This document shows positions 11,972 to 22,157 of a DNA stretch of 64,000 bases, in pieces. Each line of letters starts with the position of its first letter. The first letter of the stretch is position 1. Source of the DNA: Semisulcospira habei (Eukaryota; Mollusca; Gastropoda; Semisulcospiridae); assembly GCA_036245525.1 (NCBI GenBank), contig BTPG01000002.1, positions 162,103,376-162,167,375 on the forward strand, written 5' to 3'. The notes under the pieces are model-generated. The model was given only the letters and a program-made list of their open reading frames with translations, did not search any database and had not been told where the DNA came from. Position numbers and translations under genes: made by a program.

Positions 11972-12349
11972 ATGACAGACGGACAAATCCAAGTGTTTGA
12001 TGTTACAGAATGCTTCAAAGATGTTAAGTGTTTTTATGACTTAAAATCACGTGTGTTTGGACCCAGCTTTAAACTCTCATCACCGTCAATAAGGATATAC
12101 ACGTCATATAACGTTACTTTGGAATATTCAGATGGATTACCACGTTATGATTATGAGACTGTTGATCTTAAGACAAATGCTTTTAAAGTTTATAATGCTA
12201 ACAGTGGCCACTTGCGTTGGTTTGAGGTATTGTGTAATGACATATTTGATCAATTAAGAAAACTACATTGTTACATTGAAAGTGTTACGTTCAATAAAGT
12301 GATATTACACCTGCAGGACAAGACTTTAAGACAAACACCAGGAAAGTAG
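11972..12349 (+). CDS. Polinton accessory protein, unknown function
   Basis: About 125 residues starting MTDGQIQVFDVTECF. The ATG at 11972 was chosen over an upstream in-frame ATG (11861) because it follows AATAAAA, as at sister genes. It has no transmembrane segment or metal-binding motif that I can see, and is a mixed polar, aromatic-rich protein. It lies directly upstream of the polymerase with a 97-bp gap on the same strand. Because it is intact while the polymerase is broken, it may be a late insertion survivor or simply short. Function is not recognised. Confidence 0.6.
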   Translation: MTDGQIQVFDVTECFKDVKCFYDLKSRVFGPSFKLSSPSIRIYTSYNVTLEYSDGLPRYDYETVDLKTNAFKVYNANSGHLRWFEVLCNDIFDQLRKLHCYIESVTFNKVILHLQDKTLRQTPGK

Positions 12350-12446
12350 TTGACTTGTTTATCATAACTACAGATAATACAGTATTACATATGGTGTGAC
12401 AATGGTATTTTTTTTTTTCATTTATTATTTTGACGGACAAATAAAA

Positions 12447-15400
12447 ATGACGGACAATTCTCAAAACCCTGGCCCATCAAACCCTGGCTCATCTGGTTTA
12501 AGAAACGTGTTTCACACAACAAACTTACCCATATCCAATACTAATAATGTTTACGAATCAATAGAAAACTCTTTTTCTGTCATACAACAAAATCTTCTGA
12601 CAGGCAGTGTTAAAATTCAGGTTGTTGCGAAAATCGAATTCACTAGGGTGGGCGGTGAGGTAATTGTATCGTATATATCAACAAGACAACACACAGTTAA
12701 CACAAGAAGAGAATTGGAGAACGTGTTTAGAGACAGACTATTACCAGACTTCCTCCAGGCGATTGACAGTGCAAAAATGAAGGGGTCTGGTTGGCACGAA
12801 GGACGTGCATGAACTACAACTAAAGCAGTCTAGGTATCATCCTATATTAGGTAAATCATGGTTGCCACTGCCAACAGAGGTTGCAAACAAAAAGGCTGTC
12901 GTCAACATACAGAACAATGACAACTATTGTTTCATGTGGTGTGTGCTTGCTAAACTACACTTTGTAAAGTCAAAACCTGAACGTGTATCTAACTACACCA
13001 AATTTGTAAATACCCCACCCGGGTCTGCCCTGGGGGACTTGGGTGGGGTTAGGTATTTTTTCGTTCCCAGGGTCACCCTGGTCAGCCCCACAGGGTGGGT
13101 TTTTCTCTCTATTCTGGGGCATGTGTTTCTGTCTACCCTTGGTCCATTCACCTGTATTTGCCTTTTTAAAACTCTCCCTACTGTCTGCACTGCCTGTAGC
13201 TCTTGATATTGGATGTGTGTTGCTAAATGGTCTTAGCTTTATTTAGGCCCCATGTGTTAGGTTTATTTAATGTATTTGACCGGCTGGCGACATACATTCA
13301 ATGTTCTGTTTATTTTTTTTTTTTTTCACAAGCAGTGCAGGCACGTCCTGAGAAAGCCTTGTTGCTGTCGGGACGTTAAGCACTGTACAATCAATCAATC
13401 AATCAAATTTGTAAATGAACTCAACTTCAGTGGCATTGAGTTCCCTGTTAAAATAGAGGACATAGACTTGTTTGAAAAACTAAATCCTGGTATATCTGTA
13501 AATGTGTATGTGTGGGATAATGAATCTGAGAACAAGTTACAGCCAATTAGAGTGTCCCCACTGGCACCAACCTATTGTCAGTCAGAAGATAAGCATGTTG
13601 ACATGTTGCTAATCGGAGATGACAATAACTTTCACTACACAATTATCAGGAATATGTCACGCCTAATTCATGGACATACAACAAAACACAATGGCAAACA
13701 GGAAGTTTGTAAAAAATGTTTACAAAGATTCTCCTCTATTGCAGTGGCACACAAACATGTTTTACACTGCAGGTCACCTGATGACATACAAACTGTACTT
13801 AAGTACCCTGATCCTGGTAGTCAAGTGTATTTTAAGAACTATAGGAATCAGCAAAAGCTGCCGTTTGTAGTGTATGCTGATTTTGAATCACTAGTTGTTC
13901 CGTATGAAGGTCCTGTTCCAGAATCATTACCAAAGACTATAAAACTAAGTGACCAAGTGGTGTGTTCTTTTGGATACATTCTTGTTAGGTCAGACGGTCT
14001 TCATTCAGAGCCTGTTATCTACAGAGGTGAAAATGCAGCATGTCTGTTTTTAACAGAAATGAGACATCTGTATAGTCAGGTAGTACAGTATCTCACAACA
14101 AGCCAGATGCCTTTGATGATGACAGAAGAAGACAAACTAAAATTTGATACATCAGAGAAGTGTTGGATTTGTGAACAGCCTTTAGGTGGTGACAAAGTTC
14201 GTGACCACGATCACATAACTGGGCGTTACAGAGGCGCTGCTCATAACAATTGTAACTTGTTATTAAAAACAGATCCAAAGACATACAAGTTACCAATCTT
14301 TTTCCACAATCTGAAGGGATATGATTCACACATTATCATGCAGGCTGTAGACGAGTCTTACAAAAACATAAGTTGCATTGCCCAGACAACTGAGAAATAC
14401 TTAACTTTTAGGTTAGATAAATTAGCATTTTATGACTCCATGCAACATTTGTCTTTAGGTCTTGCTAGTTTGGCAGAAGGACTGACTGAGTATCCAATAA
14501 CGAGTAAATATTTTGAACCAGACTTGATTAAGAAAGGTGTCTATCCGTATGAGTACATTGATCACTGGGTTGTGTTTGAGGAAACAAGACTGCCACCAAA
14601 AGAGAAATTTTATTCTACACTAACTGGAAAAGGTATTTCTGACTCTGAATACCAGCATGCACTTGATGCGTGGGGGAAGTTGGGGTGTCAGACAATTGGT
14701 GACTACCATGACCAGTACTTGAAAGCTGACGTTTGCTTACTAGCAGACGTATTTGAAAGTTACCGTGAAAAGGGGTTGTTACACTACAGACTTGACCCTG
14801 CTTGTTACATAACTAGTCCTGGCATGACATGGGATGCATTTTTGAAATCCAGTAAGATATCTATAGACCTGTTGTCTGATCGTACGATGGGTGAAATGGT
14901 GGAACGTGGATTGAGAGGAGGGATTAGTATTGCAGCGAACAATTATGCCAGAGCCAACAACAAATATCTGGACGCCCATGGTGACCTTGGGTTTGACCCC
15001 TCGAGGTCAAGGTCATTCATTACGTACCTTGACGCTAATAACCTTTACGGATTTGCGATGTGTGAGTTATTGCCCTTGAAAAACTTTTGTCTGTATGATT
15101 TGTCACAGTATGATGTAACAGACATAACTAACAATATTATGAATCATGACCGAAACGACGCGAAGGGTTGGATCTTTGAAGTCGACCTGGAGTACCCACA
15201 CCATCTACATGATTACCATAATGATTATCCATTAGCTGTTGAGAAAATGAGTATGACAGGAAAAAAAGAAGACACTAAACTTGTACCAAATCTAAATGAC
15301 AAATTCAATTACGTTTGTCACTACCGCTTGCTACAGTTTTACATCAGACACGGGTTAGTACTAAAGAAAGTTCACAGAGGAATTCAATTTGATCAAGGTG

Positions 15401-16339
15401 CTTTTATGAAAGATTACATAATGAAGAACACAACCCTTCGTGCCAGAGACGGCAACACTGCATTTGACAAAGACTTTCTTTAAGCTTATGAACAATGCCT
15501 GTTTTGGCAAGACAATGGAAAATCCTCATCACAGAAAAGATGTGAGACTGGTCACAACTGAATCGGGTGCAATTAAACTTACAGGCAAGCCACAGTACAC
15601 AGGGTACAAAGAGTTTCATTCATAATTGTATGCAGTGTCACTCAAAAAAAAGATTGTTAAACTGGACAAGCCAGTATTCATTGGTATGGCAATTCTTGAG
15701 TTATCAAAACTGTTAATGCTTGAATTTTATTATGATTACTTTAAACCAAAATATCCTGAGTGTCGTCTGCTGTACACTGACACTGACTCTATGATCATTG
15801 ATGTGCCTACTGAAGACTTTTATGAAGACATGAAAACAGAGTTACACATGTATGACACATCTGACTATCCTAAAGATCATCCACTGTTTAGCACACAAAA
15901 CAAAAAAGTGCCTGGTAAGTTTAAGGATGAACTAAATGGTGTGCCAATAGTTGAGTATGTTGGACTGAGATCAAAAATGTATTCTATACTGCACCAAAAG
16001 GGTAGTCAGTCCAAAGCCAAAGGAATTAAAAAAACAGCAATAAAAAATAAAGACATACGTCATGAACATTACAAGCAAGTGTTAGATGGTGCATTGATGC
16101 CTGATTATCCAAACAAGTCACTGAGATCAAACAAACATAATCTTGAAATAATTCAAACACATAAGAAATCACTTGCAGTTGGAGACACGAAAAGAGTGTT
16201 TCACAGTAAGGAAAAAGCTTATGCACCTGGTCATTACAGGCTCAAGTTATCTGAAGACATAGCCGATGAACTGGTTGATGAATTAATTGATGACTTAGTT
16301 ACTGAAATGAGTAACGGTGTCTGGGGGAATAATCTGTAA
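12447..16339 (+). pseudogene. Polinton protein-primed-type family B DNA polymerase
   Basis: Replicates the element; about 1160 residues once the repeat is excluded. Order of motifs: an N-terminal Polinton-type region from the ATG at 12447 (after AATAAAA); exonuclease I with YADFESL (about 13875); a zinc/HNH-like insert CWICEQPL...VRDHDHITGRYRGAAH (14162-14235) resembling endonuclease VII folds; Exo II FFHNLKGYDSH (14300); Exo III YLKADVCLLAD (14720); polymerase A LDANNLYG (15030); B MNNACFGKTMEN (15488); C YTDTDSM (15773). Lesions: a frame change near 12800, a SINE-like insertion at 13012-13404, a one-base-type shift near 15465-15485 and an in-frame TAA at 15623-15625. Catalytic residues remain, so decay is recent relative to sequence drift. 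The 3' end overlaps the convergent integrase by about 45 bp. Confidence 0.92.
13012..13404 (+). repeat. SINE-like repeat copy S2 inside polymerase
   Basis: Full-length copy of the S1 family, flanked by the 12-bp direct repeat AAATTTGTAAAT (13000-13011 and 13405-13416). The total insertion of 405 bp is a multiple of three, so the polymerase frame is the same on both sides, but the repeat itself contains a stop. Confidence 0.93.
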
Positions 16340-17284
16340 TTCTTCTCTGACAAATGCCCTCTGGGGTGCAGGGTCATACAGGTAATATATTGTTGCGCCA
16401 GGACCGTCAGGACTGGGGACTATTTTTTTTATATTGTGTACAGACGTTGACCAGATGGGGTCTGTTGCCCTGCGCTTCACGTCGTTCTCGGCCTCCCCTG
16501 GTTGATATAAATATCTCACCTGTTTAGTAAATAAACTTGTGTCTGGCGCAAGCGGTGCTGGGGTTGGGGTTGGTCCTGTTTTTGGCTCTGTAATTGTTTT
16601 CAATTTAATAGCATCAGCAGGCTTAGGATGGCCTTCATTGTTCATTGCTTTTATCACATGTGGTAATCTCTTAACCCACTCAGTGTTACGGGTGTCATGC
16701 ATGAGTTCCTTAGAATACTGGTAACTGAAAAGTCTTTCTGATAACTGTTTGTTAAAGTTCTCTACAATTGCCTGTGATCTGTGCACACCTGGAATGCCGC
16801 GTCAGACCAGTACGCCATGCTTCGCAAATAACTGATTAACTGCACCCTTAAATTCAGATCCATCATCAACTTGCACTAGTCTGGGGTATCTTAAGGGGCC
16901 TCGACTATATATCTTTGATAAAGCAGTAGCAACTGTACTGGCTGTTTTGTCAGATATGGGTTCAGCGTCTTTATACCTTGAAGCAATGTCTACAACAGTC
17001 AGTGCATACTTGTATCGTTTCTTTCTTATTGTATCATGTGGTAAGAACAGGAGGTCCATTTGGTGTGTGTCATTTGGGGTAGTGTTCTCAAAATGAGGTC
17101 TAGATATCTTTCTTGGAGCAGGGAGATATATCTGCCAAATTGCTTGTCTCTGTAACCATTGTTTGACTTGATTGAGTGTTATATCTCCGCCCACAGCGGC
17201 ATGTAATTTTTCAATAGCTGTTGCTCCTTTCCAATACCCTGATGGAGAGTAATATATTTTTGATAGTTTATTTTCGGCTGCCAT
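16295..17284 (-). pseudogene. Polinton retroviral-type integrase
   Basis: Joins element ends to the target, producing the 6-bp duplication. The start is the ATG at 17284 (AAAAATGGCAGCC). The N-terminal part resembles a winged or zinc-like recognition region, followed by a DDE core with Asp in HQMDLLFLP (residue 77), Asp in VQVDDGSEF (140) and Glu in SQAIVENFNKQ (175), a spacing fitting the D-D-35-E family. A C-terminal tail (YLYDPAPQRAFVREELQI) may be chromodomain-like. One in-frame TGA at 16802-16804 lies between the second Asp and the Glu and separates the catalytic triad. The rest of the frame to 16295 is clean. Full length would be about 329 residues. Confidence 0.9.
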
Positions 17285-17702
17285 TTTTTCTAGCAATGAA
17301 AACTCCTGTAAAATAAACAAATGTCATTCCCACTAGAACAAAGATTATCTCTCCATTTCTTTGTTGTGTGCTTGGTTTGTAATAGTCACTTAGTTTTGGT
17401 TTCGGGATAGACATGTCTTCACCTGTGACAAGAAAATATTCCCTGATTGCTTCGTCTGTATTTGAAAACGTATGTTGTGTGTGGCCTTCTAGCCTGAGTT
17501 TTTAATTGATGAAATCAAGTTTCTCAATTCTTTGCTTCTCATAATCCTGTTGAGCTTGAGCAAGTTTCTCAGATGCTTCATTATGACGTTTCAATTCTTC
17601 TGCAGATTCCTCTCTACCCATTTTTGAAAAGAGATAATTTGAGCCACTGAAAGCCAATGCATTAACCATCGCACCTCCAACCATAATAGCTATCGTCGCC
17701 AT
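17268..17702 (-). pseudogene. Polinton membrane protein gene with in-frame stop
   Basis: The frame starts at 17702 (AAATAAAAATATG context) with a hydrophobic, Gly-rich N-terminus (IMVGGAMVNALAFSG) and a Glu/Gln-rich helix, then meets a single TAA at 17502-17504. The same frame stays open afterwards for about 78 codons, through DEAIREYFLVTG and a transmembrane segment (EIIFVLVGMTFVYFTG), ending at 17268. Conserved Polinton proteins of similar layout are known to me from other invertebrates, so I read this as one gene of about 144 codons broken once. An ATG at 17414 could start a 48-residue single-pass product on its own. It overlaps the integrase start by 17 bp. Confidence 0.65.
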
Positions 17703-17710
17703 ATTTTTAT

Positions 17711-17962
17711 TTACATAGAAACATTTTCAGGAATAATTCCTTGCTTGACAAGAAAATCTTTTGTCGCAATCGACGCTGTAACGACTACAATTAGCTTAGC
17801 GCTGTCTTCGAAATCGAGTCTACTGAGGTCTGCTGATTTCATTTTGAGTAGACTTTTTCCCAGCATAGAATAAGCTACTGCTAATCCACTTATCACGGCA
17901 GAGTGATAGCTTATCACGGCAGAGTGATAGACAAGGTTCATCAAGTTCTTTGTGTCATTCAT
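17711..17962 (-). CDS. Polinton small hydrophobic protein
   Basis: 83 residues starting MNDTKNLMNLVYHS. Two hydrophobic stretches (about residues 10-35 and 55-70) suggest a small membrane protein. A 21-bp tandem duplication makes the peptide YHSAVIS occur twice in a row (residues 12-25), which other family members would not be expected to share. It lies 8 bp upstream of the next leftward gene in a tightly packed minus-strand block. Function not recognised; a virion or assembly membrane role is inference from its neighbours. Confidence 0.55.
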   Translation of the reverse strand: MNDTKNLMNLVYHSAVISYHSAVISGLAVAYSMLGKSLLKMKSADLSRLDFEDSAKLIVVVTASIATKDFLVKQGIIPENVSM

Positions 17963-17998
17963 TTTTTAAGGCAAGAAAAATTAAAATAATATTTTTAT

Positions 17999-18481
17999 TT
18001 ACTGCATATAAAATGGGTCAACGGCTTTGGGTGTTACTGGTAATGTGGCGACTTCTGGTTTTGTTTTTGGAGTGTCTGATTTTCTGGTCACTGTACGAGT
18101 CTGTGGTTTGTATTTTTTGTATAATTGATAACCTACGTAACCAAATCCGACAACAAATCTGACAATTATATATTTTGTTGATTGAGGGCCGGGGTCAAGG
18201 TCAGACTTAGTTGTTTGTCTCTCACTTTGATGAGGGTGTGATGGTCCTGTCGGTCCTGACGGTGTTGACACTGGTCCTGACGGTCCTGAAGGTGTTGACG
18301 CCTGGTCAGTCACATGAGACTTTTCTGTTTGTGTTTGAAGCTGTAATTTTTTTTGCCTGTTCCATTCGGCTAATCTTTTTCCTGCATCAACGCGGCCTGG
18401 ACTTTTAGCCTTAGTCACAGTTTGAACCTGCGTCAAAACTGGACTGGGGTTCGGTTGTGGAGTCGTCTGGGTTTCGTCCAT
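17999..18481 (-). CDS. Polinton protein with AGKRLAEWNR motif and membrane segment
   Basis: 160 residues. A polar N-terminus is followed by RVDAGKRLAEWNRQKK (about residues 30-45), a motif I associate with small Polinton proteins in other animals. Next is a low-complexity run of Pro-Ser-Gly triplets (TPSGPSGPVSTPSGP), then one predicted transmembrane segment (IIVRFVVGFGYVGYQLY, about 104-120) and a basic, Pro/Thr-rich tail. It starts 4 bp from the stop side of the 18486-18938 gene. Probably a virion-membrane or assembly protein, by position only. Confidence 0.6.
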   Translation of the reverse strand: MDETQTTPQPNPSPVLTQVQTVTKAKSPGRVDAGKRLAEWNRQKKLQLQTQTEKSHVTDQASTPSGPSGPVSTPSGPTGPSHPHQSERQTTKSDLDPGPQSTKYIIVRFVVGFGYVGYQLYKKYKPQTRTVTRKSDTPKTKPEVATLPVTPKAVDPFYMQ

Positions 18482-18485
18482 TTTC

Positions 18486-18938
18486 TTATGCAGTAAAATT
18501 TATTTTCGAAAAATCAATATGACTCCCGGTAACAAGTAAGGTTACCACAGGTGCAAGGTAATTTCCAAACTTGTAAAACATGACACATGCTAATTTGCCA
18601 ATTGAACTTGAAACAATAGGATTGCTTTCAAGGTCGTGTGATAGACTGTCACTATCCACAGGTAGAAAGTGACTCACTGCTTTTGTGTATAGGCATACAA
18701 GTGATCGACTTAAATCACGAGTCATTAGTGAAGCGATGTGGTTTTCATATTTTGAATGAAGCTTGATTAGCTCGTCAGCGGTGAGAGATTCTATGTCGTC
18801 TGTCATGTATTGTTTTCCGAGATAAGTCTTTGATTTGCCTGAGACAATTACAGACAAAAGACGCTGTTTCTTAGAGTCTAAGTCTTTGTTCTCTACAGCA
18901 TTGATATCATTCAATAGAAGGATTTCATCAGGGTTCAT
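18486..18938 (-). CDS. Polinton conserved protein, unknown function
   Basis: 150 residues starting MNPDEILLLNDINAVE after ATATAAATG. The N-terminal two thirds are helical and charged (ESLTADELIKLHSKYENH), and the C-terminus carries a moderately hydrophobic stretch (FGNYLAPVVTLLVTG). It sits between the ATPase and the AGKRLAEWNR protein on the same strand, consistent with a morphogenesis module. I do not recognise a domain. Confidence 0.55.
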   Translation of the reverse strand: MNPDEILLLNDINAVENKDLDSKKQRLLSVIVSGKSKTYLGKQYMTDDIESLTADELIKLHSKYENHIASLMTRDLSRSLVCLYTKAVSHFLPVDSDSLSHDLESNPIVSSSIGKLACVMFYKFGNYLAPVVTLLVTGSHIDFSKINFTA

Positions 18939-18966
18939 TTATATTGTTATTTAAAAAAAACAAAAA

Positions 18967-19578
18967 TTAATTTACTAACCCATACCCTGTGGGCTGATCT
19001 GTCTTTAAAATGAGCTTTAGATGCTTAGTTGATTTCAGTTTATTTTTTACATCATCACGTTCATGTTTATTTGGTATGACATCATTCTCTCTGAGACAGT
19101 CTTCAAAGCTGTCACGATCCTTGCAGTAAAACAAACAGATAAACTTTAACTGTTCTCGAAAATCTTTCAGTACAGCATTATATTTCTGAGTGAGAATCCA
19201 TACACTTACATTTGCATGTCTACCACTGAAGGCAAGTTCTGCTAGAGTGTTTCTCTTCTTGACAATGTCTTTCTCTGCAGAGCAGTCATCAACAATAAAC
19301 AATGTTGACTGTCCTTCAAATTGCTTGTAAAAATACTGTAGGTAGTCATTCAGTTTCTTTTCAGGGTCAACTAAGTAAATGTTGTTGTCAGTCCAAATGA
19401 ATAAACGGTTGTGATAAGCTTTGTTGTGTTTAATAGTAGGACAAAATATTACAATGTTTTCAAAATGGTGGATGTATCTTGTTTGTAATAGGTTAAGAAC
19501 AAATTCAGTTTTCCCACACCCCGTGGCACCACAAAACAATCCACAGTGTGGGTCAAGGGTCATCAAGCTCCGGTTCAT
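18967..19578 (-). CDS. Polinton genome-packaging ATPase (A32/FtsK-HerA type)
   Basis: 203 residues from the ATG at 19578 (TATTAAAATG). Walker A is GATGCGKT (residues 17-24) and Walker B LFIVDDC (93-99). The downstream SGRHANVSVWILTQKY is the sensor-like region found in A32-type packaging ATPases (Ser/Thr-Gln-Lys). Length is near the family norm. The enzyme would pump element DNA into capsids. An in-frame ATG 12 codons upstream exists but lies inside the MCP gene tail without the A-rich context. The frame is intact. Confidence 0.9.
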   Translation of the reverse strand: MNRSLMTLDPHCGLFCGATGCGKTEFVLNLLQTRYIHHFENIVIFCPTIKHNKAYHNRLFIWTDNNIYLVDPEKKLNDYLQYFYKQFEGQSTLFIVDDCSAEKDIVKKRNTLAELAFSGRHANVSVWILTQKYNAVLKDFREQLKFICLFYCKDRDSFEDCLRENDVIPNKHERDDVKNKLKSTKHLKLILKTDQPTGYGLVN

Positions 19579-19597
19579 TTTAATACACAATATAATT

Positions 19598-20884
19598 TTA
19601 ATATATGTGTCCACTCAGTCTACTGTCTTGTATATTGAGTTGTGCGTCATATATCAGGTACAAATATATATTTATGGCTTCGGCTTTTTCAACCTTCTTT
19701 TGTATCTGGATTGTAATTCCATCACTGCCGTTCTCAACAGTTCGACCTGACCCATGAAGGTAATCATCATCTGTACTACGAAGGTCTAGCCAAAGAGCAT
19801 ACTTATTTGTAAGGTATTGACCAATCCTTACGTCATACAGATGTAGATCTTTGCACACAATGTTTGCAGGTTTATCTCTAATCCTTCCACCCGCAAAATA
19901 CTTTGTGATCTCATCGTAGTGTTGATAAGGTAACAAACCTGAAGCGTACACTTGATTAGGACGGCCTTCAATTGTACAGGACAAATGTGTAATCTTAGGA
20001 TTGTAGAATTTTTCTGAATCCCGTTTATATGGACTCACCGGTTCAACAAACAACATAAGAATACCTTTAAGTGACCTAGCTGGTGTGTTCAAGTTTATGT
20101 TCCACATTGGGTCACTCTTGTCTTTGGGTATTAAACTATGTCTAATAATCCTGTCATAATAAATTGGCAGTCTTGACTGGTATTGATTTTGAATGAGTCT
20201 GGCTAGTTCAGTGTGTGTGACAATTTCATATTCCAAAGAAATGTTAGAGATCTTATATGTGGCATCTGTGGCAGATGATTTTATAACTTTGGAGTAGTCA
20301 TTGAAAGTTAGTTCAAAGCTCAGACGGTCATTCAGTGCCCCTTGATAATAAGGCAAATGAGCTGTGAGGATTTCAAACTCAAGTGGAATGTAAAATCTGG
20401 TTCCATATGTTTCGGCCATTATAACGTCCTTGGCTACCCCAGTAGTTACCTTATCTGCTGCATTGATTCGAAGTTTACCAACATTATCAGATTGTATGCC
20501 TTGATAAATACGATCTTCTCGTTCTTCTCTTGTGAGCCAAAGGTCTTTGTAACAGTAAAATACATCTGAGTCATCAAGACTAAACACTTCCTGCCCTTCA
20601 AGTTTTACTTTAATAGTCCTAACAATTGCTCTGCCAAGATTGTCAACTAGAGTTCTGTTTACATCTGCGTCTGATGATAGTTCAATATTAAATGCTAGGC
20701 GTGCAGTGCCAGGAACAATAACGTCACTGGGACCTAGGTTTGGAAACTTGACTGTAAGTGTTTGGTTCTGGTCTATGGTACTTGGATTGTTTGTGATGAC
20801 GATTGATTGTCTTATGCCCTTAACACCCAGGGGCTCACGTAGTTTTCTGTATGGGTCTAACTTTGATCCGTAAGACTGTGTCAT
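19598..20884 (-). CDS. Polinton major capsid protein (double jelly roll)
   Basis: 428 residues from the ATG at 20884 (CATAATAAAAATG). It starts MTQSYGSKLDPYRKL and contains features of Polinton capsid proteins: NQTLTVKFPNLGPSDVIVPG near the N-terminus, YGTRFYIPLEFEILTAHLPYY in the middle and KYALWLDLRSTDDD near the end. These beta-rich blocks correspond to strands of two jelly rolls. No frame break is seen, in contrast with polymerase and integrase. The gene faces the 20925 gene across a 40-bp divergent spacer and reaches the ATPase with a 19-bp gap. Fold assignment is by recalled family sequence, not structure. Confidence 0.88.
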   Translation of the reverse strand: MTQSYGSKLDPYRKLREPLGVKGIRQSIVITNNPSTIDQNQTLTVKFPNLGPSDVIVPGTARLAFNIELSSDADVNRTLVDNLGRAIVRTIKVKLEGQEVFSLDDSDVFYCYKDLWLTREEREDRIYQGIQSDNVGKLRINAADKVTTGVAKDVIMAETYGTRFYIPLEFEILTAHLPYYQGALNDRLSFELTFNDYSKVIKSSATDATYKISNISLEYEIVTHTELARLIQNQYQSRLPIYYDRIIRHSLIPKDKSDPMWNINLNTPARSLKGILMLFVEPVSPYKRDSEKFYNPKITHLSCTIEGRPNQVYASGLLPYQHYDEITKYFAGGRIRDKPANIVCKDLHLYDVRIGQYLTNKYALWLDLRSTDDDYLHGSGRTVENGSDGITIQIQKKVEKAEAINIYLYLIYDAQLNIQDSRLSGHIY

Positions 20885-20924
20885 TTTTATTATGCACAAT
20901 AAAAAATAATAAATTAATAAAACA
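20885..20924. promoter_or_regulatory. Divergent spacer with AATAAAA start motifs
   Basis: Forty bases separate the capsid gene (minus) from the 20925 gene (plus). Both sides carry the A-rich motif next to the ATG (AATAAAAATG leftwards, AATAAAACAATG rightwards), and the whole spacer is A/T. Any promoter elements for both genes must lie here or within coding sequence. A 25-bp spacer at 23397-23421 is built the same way. Confidence 0.5.
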
Positions 20925-22157
20925 ATGGCCGGGGGAGGATTTAATCATGAAGATTTTGAAATGGATGACATGAATGTCTCAGATACCAGTATTACAGATA
21001 TGACTGGAATGGTAACTATGTCTAGTATGTATCACAAACTGTTAAAAGACAAAGTAAACTCATTTTATGACAGTGTTGGTGTCCACCCAGATGTAATAGA
21101 TCCTAATCAGTTTGAATATGATAAAGGGCACTTATTTGTAAATACAGACAGAGGGAAAATAAATCTAACACATAAAAATAATCCTTCTAAGTTTAGAGCT
21201 TTAAGTACAATTAAAGGTGAAGTCGGTGGTAACTCTGGGTTGGCAAGGTACCTTGGTATTGGTGGGTCTCCTGTCACGCCAAGACTGGCTAGTGTTCTTC
21301 ACGACACGCAAACAAAGTTACCAACAGGGCAACAAATTGAAATGGCACCTGTAACAAGCCTACCAGAAATAGCAAACACAGTGATACAAGAAACTTCATT
21401 TACTGAAGGACAAATAAATGATGCTATGAAAACAATAGATGACCCACCTTTGTCAATGCGGGAGATTATAGGTTTGGATAAATCACTGCAGACGATAAGA
21501 GGTGAGATGGTAAACAATATTGCCAAACTGGGTGAGCTTGATAAACACATAGAACGTGAAAAAGAGAAACTGGCTACCGCAGACAATGGAAATCTTGACA
21601 CAGAAATGAAAGAAAGAATCCAACACAGATTAAATGATTTGCAGATAGAAAGATCAGGACGGTTAGAAACAATTAGTATTGGAAGACAAAAACTGAAATC
21701 ACAGGTCAACAGAATTAGAGAAACTATTCAGAAAATACTTCACGAAGACACAACTCTGGCTGAGAGACTGAAAACACTTTTCAGAGAACAGGGTATTACA
21801 ATTGCTAGTTCAATTACTGCTTTTGGGTTTATTATCAGTACTGTTGTGTTGGCTGTCTCTGGTGGTGGTGGTCCAGCCCCGGCACCAGCACCACCTACCC
21901 CGGGCCCCCCGGCTCCAACAGACCCAAAAGATTTACAGATGTGGGTAAAAAAACAGTTGTCTCACATATCAGACTTGCTTAAAAAATTGGCTGTGAAAGC
22001 AGTAGACGCGTTGCCCGGTATAATAGGCACTGTTGTCAGTTGGTTGATTAGTACAGCGGCAAAGGCAGTAGGGTTTATGGCAGAGCATGTGTGGATCTTT
22101 CTGGTTACAGTAGGAGGGTTGATGGTGGGCTATTTAATGAAACAGATAAAGAAGTAA
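20925..22157 (+). CDS. Polinton structural/membrane protein with coiled coil
   Basis: 410 residues. An acidic N-terminus (MAGGGFNHEDFEMDDMN) leads to a long charged helical region (about residues 190-285, with LGELDKHIEREKEKLATA) likely to form a coiled coil. A hydrophobic segment (ITIASSITAFGFIISTVVLA) is followed by a Pro/Ala/Gly hinge. The C-terminal part has LAVKAVDALPGIIGTVVSWL and a last hydrophobic helix. This last block is a conserved signature of one Polinton protein family in cnidarians, fish and molluscs. Candidates are the PX-like or a membrane-active virion protein; I do not assign it. The frame is intact. It ends tail-to-tail over 24 bp with the next gene. Confidence 0.7.
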   Translation: MAGGGFNHEDFEMDDMNVSDTSITDMTGMVTMSSMYHKLLKDKVNSFYDSVGVHPDVIDPNQFEYDKGHLFVNTDRGKINLTHKNNPSKFRALSTIKGEVGGNSGLARYLGIGGSPVTPRLASVLHDTQTKLPTGQQIEMAPVTSLPEIANTVIQETSFTEGQINDAMKTIDDPPLSMREIIGLDKSLQTIRGEMVNNIAKLGELDKHIEREKEKLATADNGNLDTEMKERIQHRLNDLQIERSGRLETISIGRQKLKSQVNRIRETIQKILHEDTTLAERLKTLFREQGITIASSITAFGFIISTVVLAVSGGGGPAPAPAPPTPGPPAPTDPKDLQMWVKKQLSHISDLLKKLAVKAVDALPGIIGTVVSWLISTAAKAVGFMAEHVWIFLVTVGGLMVGYLMKQIKK

